DNA from: Acetivibrio clariflavus DSM 19732
Lineage (GTDB): Bacteria > Bacillota > Clostridia > Acetivibrionales > Acetivibrionaceae
DNA: 64,000 nucleotides
Assembly (NCBI RefSeq): GCF_000237085.1
Contig: NC_016627.1
Coordinates: forward strand, 1-64,000
Direction: 5' to 3'
This document shows, in pieces, positions 1 through 12,920 of the stretch. Every line of letters begins with the position of its first letter. Positions within the stretch are counted from its first letter, which is position 1. The notes beneath the pieces are model-generated. The model saw only the letters and a program-made list of their open reading frames with translations. It ran no database searches and was not told the origin of the DNA. Both the position numbers and the translations under genes were made by a program.

Positions 1-566
1 TTTTAATATTTTCAAATAGGCAACATAGCAATTATATATTAAACACTTATTTGATGTCAAGGAACTATTTTTGTGGATAATTCTAAATTTTCATTGATAT
101 TTTTGTGGATATCTATCATTTTTTACTGTTGATTATTAATCAAAAGTCTGATAATATAAATATTACCTGTTGATAACTTATAAGTTATCAACAATTACTT
201 GTTGATAACCTATGGATTATTAAAAAATTTATGTTTATAACTTGTGTGTAACAATGTGAGTAATAATAATTTAAATTTTATACAACATGTTAATAATTTA
301 CCGTAATTAATACTATGTTTTTTTTAATTTTACACAATTTTGTATAATATTTTGTTATTTTACGCTTAATTATTATTAATTTTGTCAATGATTTACATAG
401 AGTTCATTTATTATTTTTAAAATATATTTACTTAATTAACAGCTGGTTGCTTCAATGGAATTTGCTATATTCACTAAATCTGTGATACGCTTAGCATTTT
501 CAGCAAAATGTAATGATTTAAAATCAATACTATCATCAATTACTTACATATATTTGGAGGAATTTT
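1..566. other. oriC: oriC, upstream DnaA-box cluster and dnaA leader
   Basis: This AT-rich stretch ahead of dnaA holds no convincing gene. It carries DnaA-box-like 9-mers: TGTGGATAA at 72-80 (perfect reverse consensus), TGTGGATAT at 104-112, TGTTGATAA at 168-176 and 200-208, and TTATCAACA at 185-193. Together with the second cluster between dnaA and dnaN it resembles the bipartite oriC known from Bacillus and Clostridia. No -35/-10 pair for dnaA was clear enough to call. rpmH-rnpA, often upstream of dnaA, is not inside the window. Confidence 0.85.
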
Positions 567-1901
567 ATGAGTGCTCAATTATCCGAAATATGGCAGAAAA
601 CTTTAGGCCTTTTACAAAACGAGTTAACCGAAATAAGTTTTAATACTTGGATTAAAACCATTGAGCCGATTTCCATACAAAATAATACTATTAATCTGGC
701 CGTTCCTGCCGAATTTAACAAAGGCATTTTAGAATCAAGATATCAATCTCTTATAAAGAATGCTATCAAACATGTTACATACAAGGAATATTCAATAAAT
801 TTTGTTGTTCCTTCACAAGAAAATATTGAAAAGTACAAAAACACTACAGATTCAACATTTAACGAAGATCCTTCAACTACAATGTTGAACCCAAAATATA
901 CTTTCGACACGTTTGTTATCGGGAACAGCAATCGTTTTGCACACGCTGCCGCTTTGGCCGTTGCAGAAGCACCAGCAAAAGCATATAATCCTTTATTCAT
1001 CTATGGTGGGGTTGGTCTTGGCAAGACTCATCTTATGCATGCCATAGGTCATTTTGTGCTGCAACAAAATTCATCACTTAAAGTACTGTATGTTTCTTCT
1101 GAAAAGTTCACAAATGAGCTTATTAACGCTATTAAGGATGACAAGAACGAAGAATTCAGAGCCAAATACAGAAACATAGATATCTTGTTAATAGATGATA
1201 TTCAGTTTATAGCCGGAAAAGAAAGAACGCAGGAAGAATTCTTCCATACTTTCAATGCCTTATATGAAGCAAACAAACAAATTATTTTATCCAGCGATAA
1301 ATCACCTAAAGAAATTGTTACCCTTGAAGAACGTTTAAGATCAAGATTTGAATGGGGATTAATAGCTGATATGCAGGCACCGGACATGGAAACCAGAATA
1401 GCAATTCTAAGAAAAAAAGCTCAGTTGGAAAACCTCGATGTACCCAATGAGATTATTGTATTCATCGCTGAAAAGATAGCATCTAACATAAGAGAATTGG
1501 AAGGTGCATTAAATAGAGTTATTGCCTATTCATCCCTTACTGAGAGCGAAATAACCCTAGAGCTTGCCAATGAAGCTCTTAAAGATATACTCACAACAAA
1601 CAAAGTAAGAGCAATAAACTGCAACACTATACAAGATGCAGTGGCAAGATATTTTGATATTCGAACAGAAGACTTTAAATCCAAAAAAAGATCAAAGGAC
1701 ATAGCTTACCCAAGGCAAATTGCTATGTATCTTTGCAGAGAACTAACAGATATGTCCTTACCAAAGATAGGACAAGCTTTTGGCGGAAGGGATCATACTA
1801 CAGTAATTCACGCATGTGAAAAAATCATGGAAGAATTACAATCTAACCCTGAAACAAAAAGAGCCATAAATGAGTTAAAAAAGAATCTGACCAGCAATTA
1901 G
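567..1901 (+). CDS. dnaA: Chromosomal replication initiator protein DnaA
   Basis: DnaA binds DnaA boxes at oriC, assembles with ATP into a filament and opens the origin. The 444-residue length is normal for the family. The N-terminal domain (about 1-80) is followed by a short variable linker, then the AAA+ domain with Walker A GGVGLGKT at 147-154 and Walker [10 protein letters not shown]. The C-terminal domain IV carries the box-binding signature [15 protein letters not shown]. The ATG has a GGAGG Shine-Dalgarno at 556-560. It is first in the dnaA-dnaN-S4-recF-remB-gyrB series. The DnaA boxes on both sides suggest autoregulation. Confidence 0.98.
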   Translation: MSAQLSEIWQKTLGLLQNELTEISFNTWIKTIEPISIQNNTINLAVPAEFNKGILESRYQSLIKNAIKHVTYKEYSINFVVPSQENIEKYKNTTDSTFNEDPSTTMLNPKYTFDTFVIGNSNRFAHAAALAVAEAPAKAYNPLFIYGGVGLGKTHLMHAIGHFVLQQNSSLKVLYVSSEKFTNELINAIKDDKNEEFRAKYRNIDILLIDDIQFIAGKERTQEEFFHTFNALYEANKQIILSSDKSPKEIVTLEERLRSRFEWGLIADMQAPDMETRIAILRKKAQLENLDVPNEIIVFIAEKIASNIRELEGALNRVIAYSSLTESEITLELANEALKDILTTNKVRAINCNTIQDAVARYFDIRTEDFKSKKRSKDIAYPRQIAMYLCRELTDMSLPKIGQAFGGRDHTTVIHACEKIMEELQSNPETKRAINELKKNLTSN

Positions 1902-2303
1902 AAACATTTTATATATAGATTACAAATGCTCTACATCCACAGCTTTAGAAACTATTTAATATATCAACAACAAAGAACATTAACCGTAAATATATTTTTG
2001 TAGATAAAATTTTAAAATTAATGTTTTTATCAACAAAATTTTTTTATTTTTTATAACTTTATCAACAGAAAATGTTGATATGGGGAAAATTTCATGTGAT
2101 TAACCTGTGTATAAAATTTAAAATTTTGAATTTCTGAAAAACTGTTGATTATTTGATACAAGTTATCTACAAGTTAATAACAACCTCAAAGTCTAATCGC
2201 TCAAAGTTTGAGGAAAGTTATACACAGAATTAACACAACTTATTACTATTATTACTAAAAAATTTATCATATATTATTAAAGTAATCCGGGAGGACAAGA
2301 AAG
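1902..2303. other. oriC, dnaA-dnaN intergenic DnaA-box cluster / probable unwinding region
   Basis: This 402-base AT-rich spacer holds a second set of DnaA-box-like sites: TTATCAACA at 2028-2036 and 2059-2067, TGTTGATAT at 2073-2081, TTATCTACA at 2163-2171 and TTATACACA at 2218-2226. In Bacillus the DNA unwinding element lies in the equivalent spacer, so this is the likely opening site (inference). It must also carry any separate dnaN promoter. No open reading frame is credible here. Confidence 0.75.
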
Positions 2304-3407
2304 ATGAAAGTAATCTGCTCTAAGGAACATTTAATCGAAGGAATAAACATAGTCCAAAAAGCTGTATCAAGCAAATCGACTCTTGCTATACTCGAAGGTA
2401 TACTACTTGAAGCAAATGACCTGTTCAAATTAACGGGTTATGACCTAGAGCTAGGTATAGAATGTTATGTTGATGCTGATATCAGAAATACAGGATCCAT
2501 TGTCCTTAATTCAAAAATGTTCGGAGATATAGTAAGAAGACTTCCAGACAGCGAAGTACTTATAGAAGTTCTTCCAAATAACTCAGTCATAATTGAATGT
2601 GAAAACTCTCACTTTGAATTAAAAGGCATTCCATCGGATACTTACCCGGCACTTCCTTCAATAAAAAAGGAAAATGCATTTATAATAGAACAAAAAACAA
2701 TAAGAGATATGATAAGGCAAACAATATTTGCAGTTAGCATAGACGAAAACAGACCAATATTAACAGGCTCACTTTTAGAATGCAAAGACAAAAATGTAAC
2801 TATTGTTTCAATAGACGGATTTAGGCTAGCACTTAGACGAAGCACAGTAGAAAATGAAAATCAGAACTTTAACGTAGTAATACCCGGAAAAACATTAAAC
2901 GAAATAGTTAAAATACTACAACCCGTGGAAGAATTCATAACCATATACAGTACACAAAATCAAATCCTATTTGATATGGGTAAGTGCAAAGTTGTATCAA
3001 GATTATTAGAAGGTGAATACCTAAATTATAACAGCATTATACCGGAAGAGTATGAAACAAAAGTAAGAGTAAAGACAAAAGATATATTGTCAAGCTTGGA
3101 AAGGGCGTCACTCATAACAGCTGAAGAAAAGAAATACCCTGTTAAGTTTAATATATCAGACGAGAAAATAATTATTTCATCCAACACTGAAATAGGAGCT
3201 GTCAGGGAGGAAGTCAGAGTAGATACTACTGGAAGCAAATTAGACATAGGATTTAACCCAAGATATTTTATTGAAGCACTAAAAGTTATCGATGATGAAG
3301 AAATAGATATATATTTCACATCAAGTATTGGACCATGCACAATAAGACCAATAGAGAACAACGATTATGCTTACATGATATTACCTGTAAGAATAAAAAA
3401 TGAATAG
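2304..3407 (+). CDS. dnaN: DNA polymerase III subunit beta (sliding clamp)
   Basis: DnaN forms the ring-shaped dimeric clamp that tethers the replicative polymerase and recruits repair and regulatory proteins to DNA. The 367 residues match the family and the usual three clamp folds. The N-terminus (MKVICSKEHLIEGINIVQKA) and the C-terminal YMILPVRI ending are typical. A strong GGGAGG Shine-Dalgarno precedes the ATG at 2304. It sits directly after the dnaA spacer and 22 bases before the S4-domain gene, the standard order. Confidence 0.97.
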   Translation: MKVICSKEHLIEGINIVQKAVSSKSTLAILEGILLEANDLFKLTGYDLELGIECYVDADIRNTGSIVLNSKMFGDIVRRLPDSEVLIEVLPNNSVIIECENSHFELKGIPSDTYPALPSIKKENAFIIEQKTIRDMIRQTIFAVSIDENRPILTGSLLECKDKNVTIVSIDGFRLALRRSTVENENQNFNVVIPGKTLNEIVKILQPVEEFITIYSTQNQILFDMGKCKVVSRLLEGEYLNYNSIIPEEYETKVRVKTKDILSSLERASLITAEEKKYPVKFNISDEKIIISSNTEIGAVREEVRVDTTGSKLDIGFNPRYFIEALKVIDDEEIDIYFTSSIGPCTIRPIENNDYAYMILPVRIKNE

Positions 3408-3429
3408 AAAATGAGGATGTTACAGAGAT

Positions 3430-3636
3430 ATGAAAAACATAAAGATAAACACTGAATATATAAAACTCGATCAATTTTTAAAATGGACCAATATAGCATC
3501 AAGCGGAGCCGAGGCAAAGACTTTAATAAGAAATGGCCTGGTAAAAGTTAATGGCGAAGTTGAAAACAGAAGGGGAAAGAAATTAAGGAAAAACGATACT
3601 ATTGAAATCAATGACAACAAATTTATAATTGAATGA
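3430..3636 (+). CDS. S4-domain RNA-binding protein (YaaA/RlbA type)
   Basis: This 68-residue protein is a lone S4 RNA-binding domain of the kind found between dnaN and recF in Firmicutes. Visible are the LDQFLKWTNIASSGAEAK segment, the NGLVKVNGEVENRRGKKLR core and the I-I-E ending typical of this group. In B. subtilis the counterpart YaaA (RlbA) is linked to ribosome large-subunit assembly; a similar role here is inferred. Its stop codon lies just before the Shine-Dalgarno of recF, so the two are translationally close. Confidence 0.9.
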   Translation: MKNIKINTEYIKLDQFLKWTNIASSGAEAKTLIRNGLVKVNGEVENRRGKKLRKNDTIEINDNKFIIE

Positions 3637-3653
3637 TATCCGGAGGTATCATT

Positions 3654-4766
3654 TTGTTTATTGAAAGCTTAAACCTCAGAGGATTTAGAAATTACAAAGA
3701 TATTAAGATGGATTTTTCAAAAAACTATAATGTAATTTACGGAGAAAATGCCCAGGGAAAAACTAACATTATTGAGGCAATTTTTTTGTGCGCCTCAGGC
3801 AGGTCCCATAGAACATCAAAAGACAGCGAACTCTTAAACATAAATAGTAACAACTACTATATAAGATTGGACACAATAAAGAACCAAGAAGATTTATCCA
3901 TTGAAATAATGTATGAAAAAGATAAAAAGAAATTTATAAAAATAAATGAAATACCTCAAAAAAAAATAGGCAGCCTTATGGGCAATCTCCTTGCTGTAAT
4001 ATTTTCCCCGGAAGATTTATCGGTTATAAATGAGGGACCTTCACAAAGAAGAAGATTTATCGACATAACCTTAAGTCAGATAAAACCGGCTTATTTCTTT
4101 GATCTGCAGCAGTATAACAGAATTTTGACCCAAAGAAACTCTCTCTTAAAAGAGATTCAGGATAAAAAAAGTCTTATAAATACATTAGATATATGGAATA
4201 TAAAAATTGCAGAAATTGCCTCCAGGATAATAAAAGCAAGATACGATTTTATAAACAGACTTAGAAAATATGCCAATGTATATAACAGTATGCTGTCATC
4301 TAATAATGAAAATATGAGAATAGATTATTCTTCGTCTATAGAAGTTGAGAACTTTAACGATGCAGAAAAAATAAAAGAAGATATTTATAATGAACTTGAA
4401 AGAATTAAAAATCATGAAATAATGAGGGGGACAACCTTAAAGGGACCTCACAGAGATGACTACGAAATATATATAAATGATTTAAATGTAAAATCCTTCG
4501 GTTCTCAAGGCCAAAAGAGAACTGTAATTTTATCCGTAAAGTTATCCGAACTGCAGATAATAAAAGAAGAAACGGGTGAATATCCCATACTTTTGCTTGA
4601 TGATGTTATGTCTGAATTAGATCAAAAGAGAAGGGAAATCTTATTTGACTGCATCAATAATATTCAGACGTTTATTACCTGTACTGAGAAAGATATTTTT
4701 TACAATAAAGATTTCAAAAATGTACTTTTTTTCAATATAAAAAACGGGAACACTATAGTTGGATAA
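3654..4766 (+). CDS. recF: DNA replication and repair protein RecF
   Basis: RecF is an SMC-like ATPase that works with RecO and RecR to load RecA at single-strand gaps. Walker A GENAQGKTN lies near the N-terminus and the signature/Walker B segment (SQGQKRT, ILLLDDVMSELD) near the C-terminus. An upstream ATG at 3633 overlaps the preceding stop codon, but CGGAGG at 3641-3646 sits only 7 bases before an in-frame TTG at 3654. That start gives the usual RecF beginning, MFIESLNLRGFRNY, and 370 residues. The TTG start may help keep RecF scarce. Confidence 0.95.
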   Translation: MFIESLNLRGFRNYKDIKMDFSKNYNVIYGENAQGKTNIIEAIFLCASGRSHRTSKDSELLNINSNNYYIRLDTIKNQEDLSIEIMYEKDKKKFIKINEIPQKKIGSLMGNLLAVIFSPEDLSVINEGPSQRRRFIDITLSQIKPAYFFDLQQYNRILTQRNSLLKEIQDKKSLINTLDIWNIKIAEIASRIIKARYDFINRLRKYANVYNSMLSSNNENMRIDYSSSIEVENFNDAEKIKEDIYNELERIKNHEIMRGTTLKGPHRDDYEIYINDLNVKSFGSQGQKRTVILSVKLSELQIIKEETGEYPILLLDDVMSELDQKRREILFDCINNIQTFITCTEKDIFYNKDFKNVLFFNIKNGNTIVG

Positions 4767-5003
4767 ACGAAAAAGATACAAAACATATAAAGCATAAACA
4801 GAAGCATTTAGTATAGAAATCTGTATTATACAAAACTATTAAATTATATTAAATTTTATTACAGAAAATTTGCAGTTTAATTTCATTTGGGATAAAATTA
4901 TATAAAAATACTTTTGAAATAAAAATAAATGCTTAGAAACAATACTGATTTATGGAAAATATTTAATACATTCAAATTTATAAAAGTAATTCAGGAGGAA
5001 TTT

Positions 5004-5276
5004 ATGTTTTTACACATTGGTGGAGATGTTGTAGTGCCAATTAAAAATGTTATTGCTATAATGGATTTGGAATCTACTACTTTGTCAAAAGATACCCGTG
5101 ACTTCCTGGCAATAGCTGAGGAAGAGGGGTTTATTGAAAATATTTCAGATGATATACCGAAATCTTTTATTATTACTGAAATAGATAAAAAGAGTAAAAT
5201 ATATCTTTCTCCAATATCGTCAACTACGCTGCAAAAGAGGTCTGGATTTATTGATGGCATATCAAACGTTAAATAA
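5004..5276 (+). CDS. remB: Extracellular matrix regulator RemB-like protein (DUF370)
   Basis: This small protein belongs to the RemA/RemB family (DUF370, YaaB). It lies between recF and gyrB, as in Bacillus and most Clostridia. RemA is a DNA-binding regulator of matrix genes; RemB's role is less clear. The body begins MFLHIGGDVVVPIKNVIAI, typical of the family. A longer reading from 4929 is possible, but the GGAGG at 4994-4998 sits just before the ATG at 5004, and the product, 90 residues, fits the family. Confidence 0.88.
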   Translation: MFLHIGGDVVVPIKNVIAIMDLESTTLSKDTRDFLAIAEEEGFIENISDDIPKSFIITEIDKKSKIYLSPISSTTLQKRSGFIDGISNVK

Positions 5277-5417
5277 AATGACTTATATATGCTATTGTGA
5301 TGTTTAAATAAACTTTAATAAAAGGTGTATATCATTTAAAAAGATTTGCAAAATAGTACATTTATTAATTTGAAAAAAAATAATCAATTTAGCTATTTAT
5401 AAAATTTATTTGTTTGA

Positions 5418-7358
<1,941 letters not shown>

Positions 7359-7379
7359 AATAAGAATGTTTTTGTTAGG

Positions 7380-7400
7380 CCCCTTAAAAAGGGGTTTTTT
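7380..7400 (+). terminator. Rho-independent terminator after gyrB
   Basis: A CCCCTT/AAGGGG stem (7380-7385 with 7389-7394) with a three-base loop is followed by six T. It closes the dnaA-gyrB series. Confidence 0.85.
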
Positions 7401-7598
7401 ATTGAAAAATTTTATAATTTGTATAGTATAAAAATTTTTAATGATTAAATATTACTGGACTTAGGTTTTGATCCTCTTTTATCTTAATATGTTTTATAAA
7501 AATTAATTTTATTTTAATTTAAATATTTATTTATTAGTTATAAAAAATACGAATAGCGATAAAAAATAATTAGGATTAATATATAATATATATAAAAA

Positions 7599-7614
7599 TG
7601 TTTCACGTGAAACA
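7599..7614. promoter_or_regulatory. parS: parS centromere site 1
   Basis: TGTTTCACGTGAAACA is a perfect 16-base palindrome identical to the bacterial parS consensus bound by ParB. It lies about 200 bases upstream of parA and is flanked by the symmetric AAAAA/TTTTT extension. Confidence 0.96.
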
Positions 7615-7633
7615 TTTTTATATAAAATATAGT

Positions 7634-7661
7634 TTGTTATAAAAATTAATTATGCTATAAT
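7634..7661 (+). promoter_or_regulatory. Probable sigma-A promoter of parAB
   Basis: TTGTTA (7634-7639) and TATAAT (7656-7661) are separated by 16 bases and lie between parS site 1 and parA. The nearby parS site raises the possibility that ParB spreading affects this promoter (inference). Confidence 0.55.
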
Positions 7662-7818
7662 TATATAATAGTTTTTAAGATTTTATAAAAAAATCTATAA
7701 TTTTAAAGGATATGATTTTTTGTCTAGATCTAAACATGTATTACATATATATTAATTTAATATCGCAAAATAATTTTTTTGAGTAACTAAACCAATGATA
7801 GCTAAGGAGTGAGTTTTG

Positions 7819-8598
7819 ATGGCAAAAATAATTGCAGTAGCAAATCAAAAGGGTGGAGTTGGCAAAACAACTACTGCAGTAAACTTAAGTTCCTGCCTGG
7901 CATATAAGGGTAAAAAAGTACTTCTTATTGATATTGATCCTCAAGGAAATTCTACCAGTGGCTTAGGAGTGGATAAGAAAAAAATCAATAAATCAGCCTA
8001 TGATGTTCTAATTAATGATGTAGATATTAGTGAAACATTTGTTTCAACACCTATAGAAAATCTTTTATTGTGCCCTTCAAATATTCAATTGGCAGGTGCT
8101 GAAGTTGAACTTGTATCAACTATTTCCAGAGAAACCCGTTTAAAAAACTCACTCGATAATATAAAGGAAAATTTCGATTTTATTATTATAGATTGCCCAC
8201 CATCCTTAGGATTACTCACATTAAATTCTTTGACAGCAGCAAATACAATACTTGTGCCTATTCAATGCGAATATTATGCTTTAGAAGGATTAAGCCAGCT
8301 CATGGAAACTGTAAAGTTAGTTCAGAAACACTTGAATAAGGAATTAGATGTTGAAGGAGTAGTATTGACAATGTTTGATGCTAGAACCAATTTGTCAATA
8401 CAAGTGGTAGAAGAAGTAAAAAAATATTTTAAAAATAAAGTGTATAGAACTGTTATACCAAGAAACGTAAGATTAAGTGAAGCACCTAGTTATGGATTAC
8501 CTATAATACTGTATGATCCGAAATCTAAAGGAGCTGAATGTTATCTTGATTTAGCCGATGAGGTTATAGAATATTCTGAGGAGGAAAATTTAGTATGA
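7819..8598 (+). CDS. parA: Chromosome-partitioning ATPase ParA (Soj)
   Basis: ParA/Soj is a Walker-type ATPase that binds DNA as an ATP dimer; with ParB it segregates origins and in Bacillus also controls DnaA. The deviant Walker A KGGVGKTT lies at about residues 10-17, with the DIDPQGN and DFIIIDCPPSLG motifs following. At 259 residues it has the usual chromosomal Soj length. An in-frame TTG at 7816 directly precedes the ATG at 7819; the ATG, 9 bases after AAGGAG, is preferred. The end overlaps parB by four bases, so the two are translationally coupled. Confidence 0.96.
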   Translation: MAKIIAVANQKGGVGKTTTAVNLSSCLAYKGKKVLLIDIDPQGNSTSGLGVDKKKINKSAYDVLINDVDISETFVSTPIENLLLCPSNIQLAGAEVELVSTISRETRLKNSLDNIKENFDFIIIDCPPSLGLLTLNSLTAANTILVPIQCEYYALEGLSQLMETVKLVQKHLNKELDVEGVVLTMFDARTNLSIQVVEEVKKYFKNKVYRTVIPRNVRLSEAPSYGLPIILYDPKSKGAECYLDLADEVIEYSEEENLV

Positions 8599-9446
8599 GT
8601 AAAAAAGGCTTAGGTAAAGGATTAGGTGCACTTATTTCTACAGCTAATGAAGAAATACAATCTGGTGGAGTTATTGAATTAAAGATAAATGAAATCGAGC
8701 CGACAGTTGGCCAACCAAGGAAGAAGTTTGATGATGAAAAATTAATGCAGTTATCCGAATCAATAAAAGAACACGGAATTGTGCAACCTATAATTGTTAG
8801 AAAAGAAGATAATACTTATAAGATTGTTGCTGGTGAAAGAAGATGGAGAGCAGCAAGATTAGCAGGTTTGACAAGTGTACCGGTAATTGTTAAAGAACTT
8901 TCAAACAGACAAGTTATGGAAATGGCTTTGATAGAAAATATTCAAAGAGAAGATTTAAATCCAATAGAAGAAGCAGAGGCTTATGAAAGATTGCTTAATG
9001 AATATAATATGACACAAGAAGAATTGTCAAAATCAATTGGGAAAAACAGATCAACAATTGCAAATATAATAAGACTTTTATATTTATGCGATAAAGTAAA
9101 GGAACATCTAATCAATGGTGAGATAAGCAGCGGGCACGCAAGAGCAATTCTTGCATTGGATGATATAGAATTGCAAGAAAAAGTATGTAAAGAAATTATT
9201 GAAAAATCGCTTAGTGTAAGAGAAACTGAAAAATTGGTAAAAAGGATACAAAAGGGCGGTGAAAAAGTAGAGAAAGTAAAAAATGAAGATGAGAATATTC
9301 AAAAAATTGAAGATGATCTTGAAAAGATTTTAGGTACAAAAGTTAAGCTGTTTAACAAAAATAAAAAGGGAAAAATAATGATTGAATATTATTCTAACGA
9401 AGATTTGGAGAGGATATTGGAATTATTTAAAAAAATGGAAAAATAA
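8595..9446 (+). CDS. parB: Chromosome-partitioning protein ParB (Spo0J)
   Basis: ParB binds parS and, as a CTP-dependent clamp, spreads along the origin region and recruits SMC. The N-terminus GLGKGLGALIS is typical of Spo0J and supplies the peptide that stimulates Soj. The ParB/Srx domain includes GQPRKKFDD and the CTP-binding GERRWRAARLAG. A helix-turn-helix (LSKSIGKNRSTIANIIRLL) and a C-terminal dimerisation region follow. The 283-residue length is normal. It lies between two parS sites. Confidence 0.96.
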   Translation: MSKKGLGKGLGALISTANEEIQSGGVIELKINEIEPTVGQPRKKFDDEKLMQLSESIKEHGIVQPIIVRKEDNTYKIVAGERRWRAARLAGLTSVPVIVKELSNRQVMEMALIENIQREDLNPIEEAEAYERLLNEYNMTQEELSKSIGKNRSTIANIIRLLYLCDKVKEHLINGEISSGHARAILALDDIELQEKVCKEIIEKSLSVRETEKLVKRIQKGGEKVEKVKNEDENIQKIEDDLEKILGTKVKLFNKNKKGKIMIEYYSNEDLERILELFKKMEK

Positions 9447-9609
9447 GTAACCTTATATTTTTAGTTTTAAGACGTCTTTTTTGGTTAAGGAATGTAATTA
9501 TATTTCTGGATATAAACAACTCTTAAAAACGATTTTAAGGTTAAATAAATAAAATGATAAAAATTAGATGAAATAAATTTATAAATCACATTAATAAAAA
9601 ATAATAAAT

Positions 9610-9625
9610 TGTTTCACGTGAAACA
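9610..9625. promoter_or_regulatory. parS: parS centromere site 2
   Basis: A second perfect TGTTTCACGTGAAACA palindrome lies about 160 bases downstream of parB. With site 1 it brackets the parAB operon, so ParB can nucleate on both sides of its own gene. Confidence 0.96.
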
Positions 9626-9667
9626 ATTTATTATATTTGAAATTAAATATTGATAAAGGAGTAATGT

Positions 9668-10186
9668 ATGTTAAAAGCAATGGATGAAATAATTAATAAC
9701 TTAGAAAATCTCAGTATTTATTTAATACTGGTAAATACTATATTGACATTAGTTTTAATGATTGTGCTTGTTTCCACAAAATCAAAATTAAAAAAATTAA
9801 ATAACAGATATAAAAAATTTTTTAAGAATTCTGATGATTTAAATGTTGAAAGATTAGTAGAAGAGAATATTGATTTATGCAATGAAATATTAAATAAGAA
9901 TAAAGATATAGAAAGCAAAATTAATTATATTGAAAGAAATATGCTTCAATGTGTACAAAAAGTTGGAATAGTTCGATATAATGCTTTTGATGATGTTGGC
10001 AGTAATTTAAGTTTTGCAATTGCATTGCTTGATGGAAATGATAATGGTATTGTTTTAAATGGAATATATTCAAGAGAGTCAACTACAACCTATGCAAAAT
10101 CAATAATAAACGGTCAATCTAAGTATCCACTGTCAGCTGAGGAAATTCAGGCAATTGATATTGCAAAGAAAAGTAAAATTTATTAA
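9668..10186 (+). CDS. DUF4446 family membrane-anchored protein
   Basis: This 172-residue protein has one predicted membrane helix (about residues 17-37), a charged coiled-coil-like stretch (about 40-95) and a conserved C-terminal domain with VGIVRYNAFDDVGSNLSFA and GIYSRESTTTYAK. This matches DUF4446, a family often found next to parB in Clostridia. The function is unknown. A good AAGGAG precedes the ATG. Its place after parS site 2 suggests a link to origin handling or cell-cycle work at the membrane, but this is inference from position only. Confidence 0.82.
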   Translation: MLKAMDEIINNLENLSIYLILVNTILTLVLMIVLVSTKSKLKKLNNRYKKFFKNSDDLNVERLVEENIDLCNEILNKNKDIESKINYIERNMLQCVQKVGIVRYNAFDDVGSNLSFAIALLDGNDNGIVLNGIYSRESTTTYAKSIINGQSKYPLSAEEIQAIDIAKKSKIY

Positions 10187-10528
10187 AAATATAGAATGTG
10201 TTTGTTGATAAGAGAATGATTAATTAGTAATTACTTTTGTGGAAGATACATTAATAAAAATTATAATTAATATCGAAATTAAAGAACTTTATTAAATAAT
10301 AGATTATTGATAACTTTTTCTTAATTTTTAAATGAAAGTTATTAAAACATGCTAATAGAATTTTGATTTTTAATTACTATGGTATAATCATTCATGCTTT
10401 AAAAAAAAGAAAGTTTATTATAAAAAATTTTACTCAAGGACAAAAATAAAAGTTTGAATTATATTAACTCAAATGCTTAATATGAATATATATTTCATCA
10501 GGCATATCCTTTGGGAGTGTTGTAAACT
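10187..10528. other. Intergenic region, no gene
   Basis: This is 342 bases of very AT-rich sequence. A TATAAT at 10382-10387 preceded by TTTTGA-like sequence may be the promoter of the next gene, but the -35 match is weak. Nothing else was recognised. Confidence 0.4.
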
Positions 10529-11263
10529 ATGAATAATAATGATAAAAAAACAGTATGGGTTTATGCTGTTATATTGTTTACAAGCGCATTTATTGTATTG
10601 CTTATAACAGCATATAGCCAGATAAAAGTAAATAAAAATATTGATGAAGTGAGAAATAAATTGGGCAGTACAGAAAGAGAAAAAAGTAATTTTCAGATGA
10701 GCCTAAGTTCTGCACTTGCTGAAAATAAAAAATTAAATGAAAAAATTCAAGCGTTAGAAAAGGAAATAGAGAATTTTAAAATATCAGAGGAGAAATTAGA
10801 AAAAGAATTAAAAGATTTTCGAAATGAAAATTCATTGAAGTTTGAAAATTATGAAAAACTTATTAAAGCAAATATATGTTATTATGATGGAGATATAAAA
10901 AGCTGTGCATTAATTTTAACTAGAGAAATCAATAAAAATTATTTAGAAAGCGATGCAATGCAACTTTATCAAAAACTATTGGATATAACTATTAGAAAGG
11001 CTGCACAGGAATTCTATTATGATGGATACGAATACTATAAAAATAAAGATTATGATAAAGCTATAGAAAGTCTAAAAAATTCATTAAGCTTAGTGGACAA
11101 TGAATACTATTCGGACGATTGCTATTACTTTATTGGGTACTCATACTTTAGGAAGGGTAATTTAAACTCGGCAAAAGAAGCAATGAACACTTTACTTGAA
11201 AAATATCCTGACAGCACTTATAAAAAAGATGTTGAAATGTTTTTGAAAGCAAATTTTAATTAG
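10529..11263 (+). CDS. Membrane-anchored coiled-coil TPR protein
   Basis: The 244-residue product has one N-terminal membrane helix (about 9-29), an alpha-helical coiled coil rich in Glu and Lys (about 35-110) and two tetratricopeptide-like repeats at the C-terminus (EFYYDGYEYYKNKDYDKAIESL and the following SDDCYYFIGYSYFRKGNLNSA, about 155-235). This layout resembles YbgF/CpoB-type scaffolds, but no specific function can be assigned. TPRs mediate protein contacts, so it is probably an envelope or division-associated scaffold (inference). It stands alone between parAB and serS. Confidence 0.75.
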   Translation: MNNNDKKTVWVYAVILFTSAFIVLLITAYSQIKVNKNIDEVRNKLGSTEREKSNFQMSLSSALAENKKLNEKIQALEKEIENFKISEEKLEKELKDFRNENSLKFENYEKLIKANICYYDGDIKSCALILTREINKNYLESDAMQLYQKLLDITIRKAAQEFYYDGYEYYKNKDYDKAIESLKNSLSLVDNEYYSDDCYYFIGYSYFRKGNLNSAKEAMNTLLEKYPDSTYKKDVEMFLKANFN

Positions 11264-11364
11264 TAGTCTTATATTACATAAATAAAATATTGTAGTACAT
11301 AATTGTTTTTAATTAGTAAAGGTAAAGATTATATTTAAATATTATAAAGTGCAAACGTATACGG

Positions 11365-11392
11365 TTGAAATGATACTTTTTTATAGTATAAT
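11365..11392 (+). promoter_or_regulatory. Sigma-A promoter upstream of serS
   Basis: TTGAAA (11365-11370) and TATAAT (11387-11392) with a 16-base spacer lie about 160 bases before serS. The leader after it shows no T-box signature (no GGTGG-ACC-type antiterminator), so serS here does not look tRNA-regulated. Confidence 0.6.
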
Positions 11393-11539
11393 TATTTTTA
11401 AATAATATCCAAGATATCGAAATGTATTGCCTGTATCGTTACATAGAATTTAAATATTTGATTGAAATGATTGATTATATAAACATTTTATTACTGATTA
11501 TATTTTATGATAAAAAATATTAAAAAAATAAACTTATAA

Positions 11540-12823
<1,284 letters not shown>

Positions 12824-12888
12824 TTATTTTCGTATGTATTTCCGATAATAAAAAAATCATATAATATAAAATGTTAACTTGAAGCTTC

Positions 12889-12920
12889 TAATTAAGGTCA
12901 AAATCTTTTGACCTTAATTA
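12889..12920 (+). terminator. Hairpin, probable serS terminator
   Basis: A perfect 15-base inverted repeat (12889-12903 with 12906-12920, core AAGGTCAAAA/TTTTGACCTT) forms a near-continuous palindrome. It is followed by T-rich but interrupted sequence, so termination is likely but not certain. Confidence 0.6.

Larger units (their letters stand above)
7359..7818. other. Intergenic region gyrB-parA with terminator, parS and promoter
   Basis: This 460-base spacer separates the replication operon from parAB. It holds the gyrB terminator, one perfect parS site and a promoter-like pair, each listed separately. The rest is AT-rich with no credible reading frame. Confidence 0.7.

Noticed and set aside
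455-643. Open frame overlapping the dnaA start
   Set aside because: It overlaps dnaA in another frame, contains the DnaA Shine-Dalgarno and has no family features.
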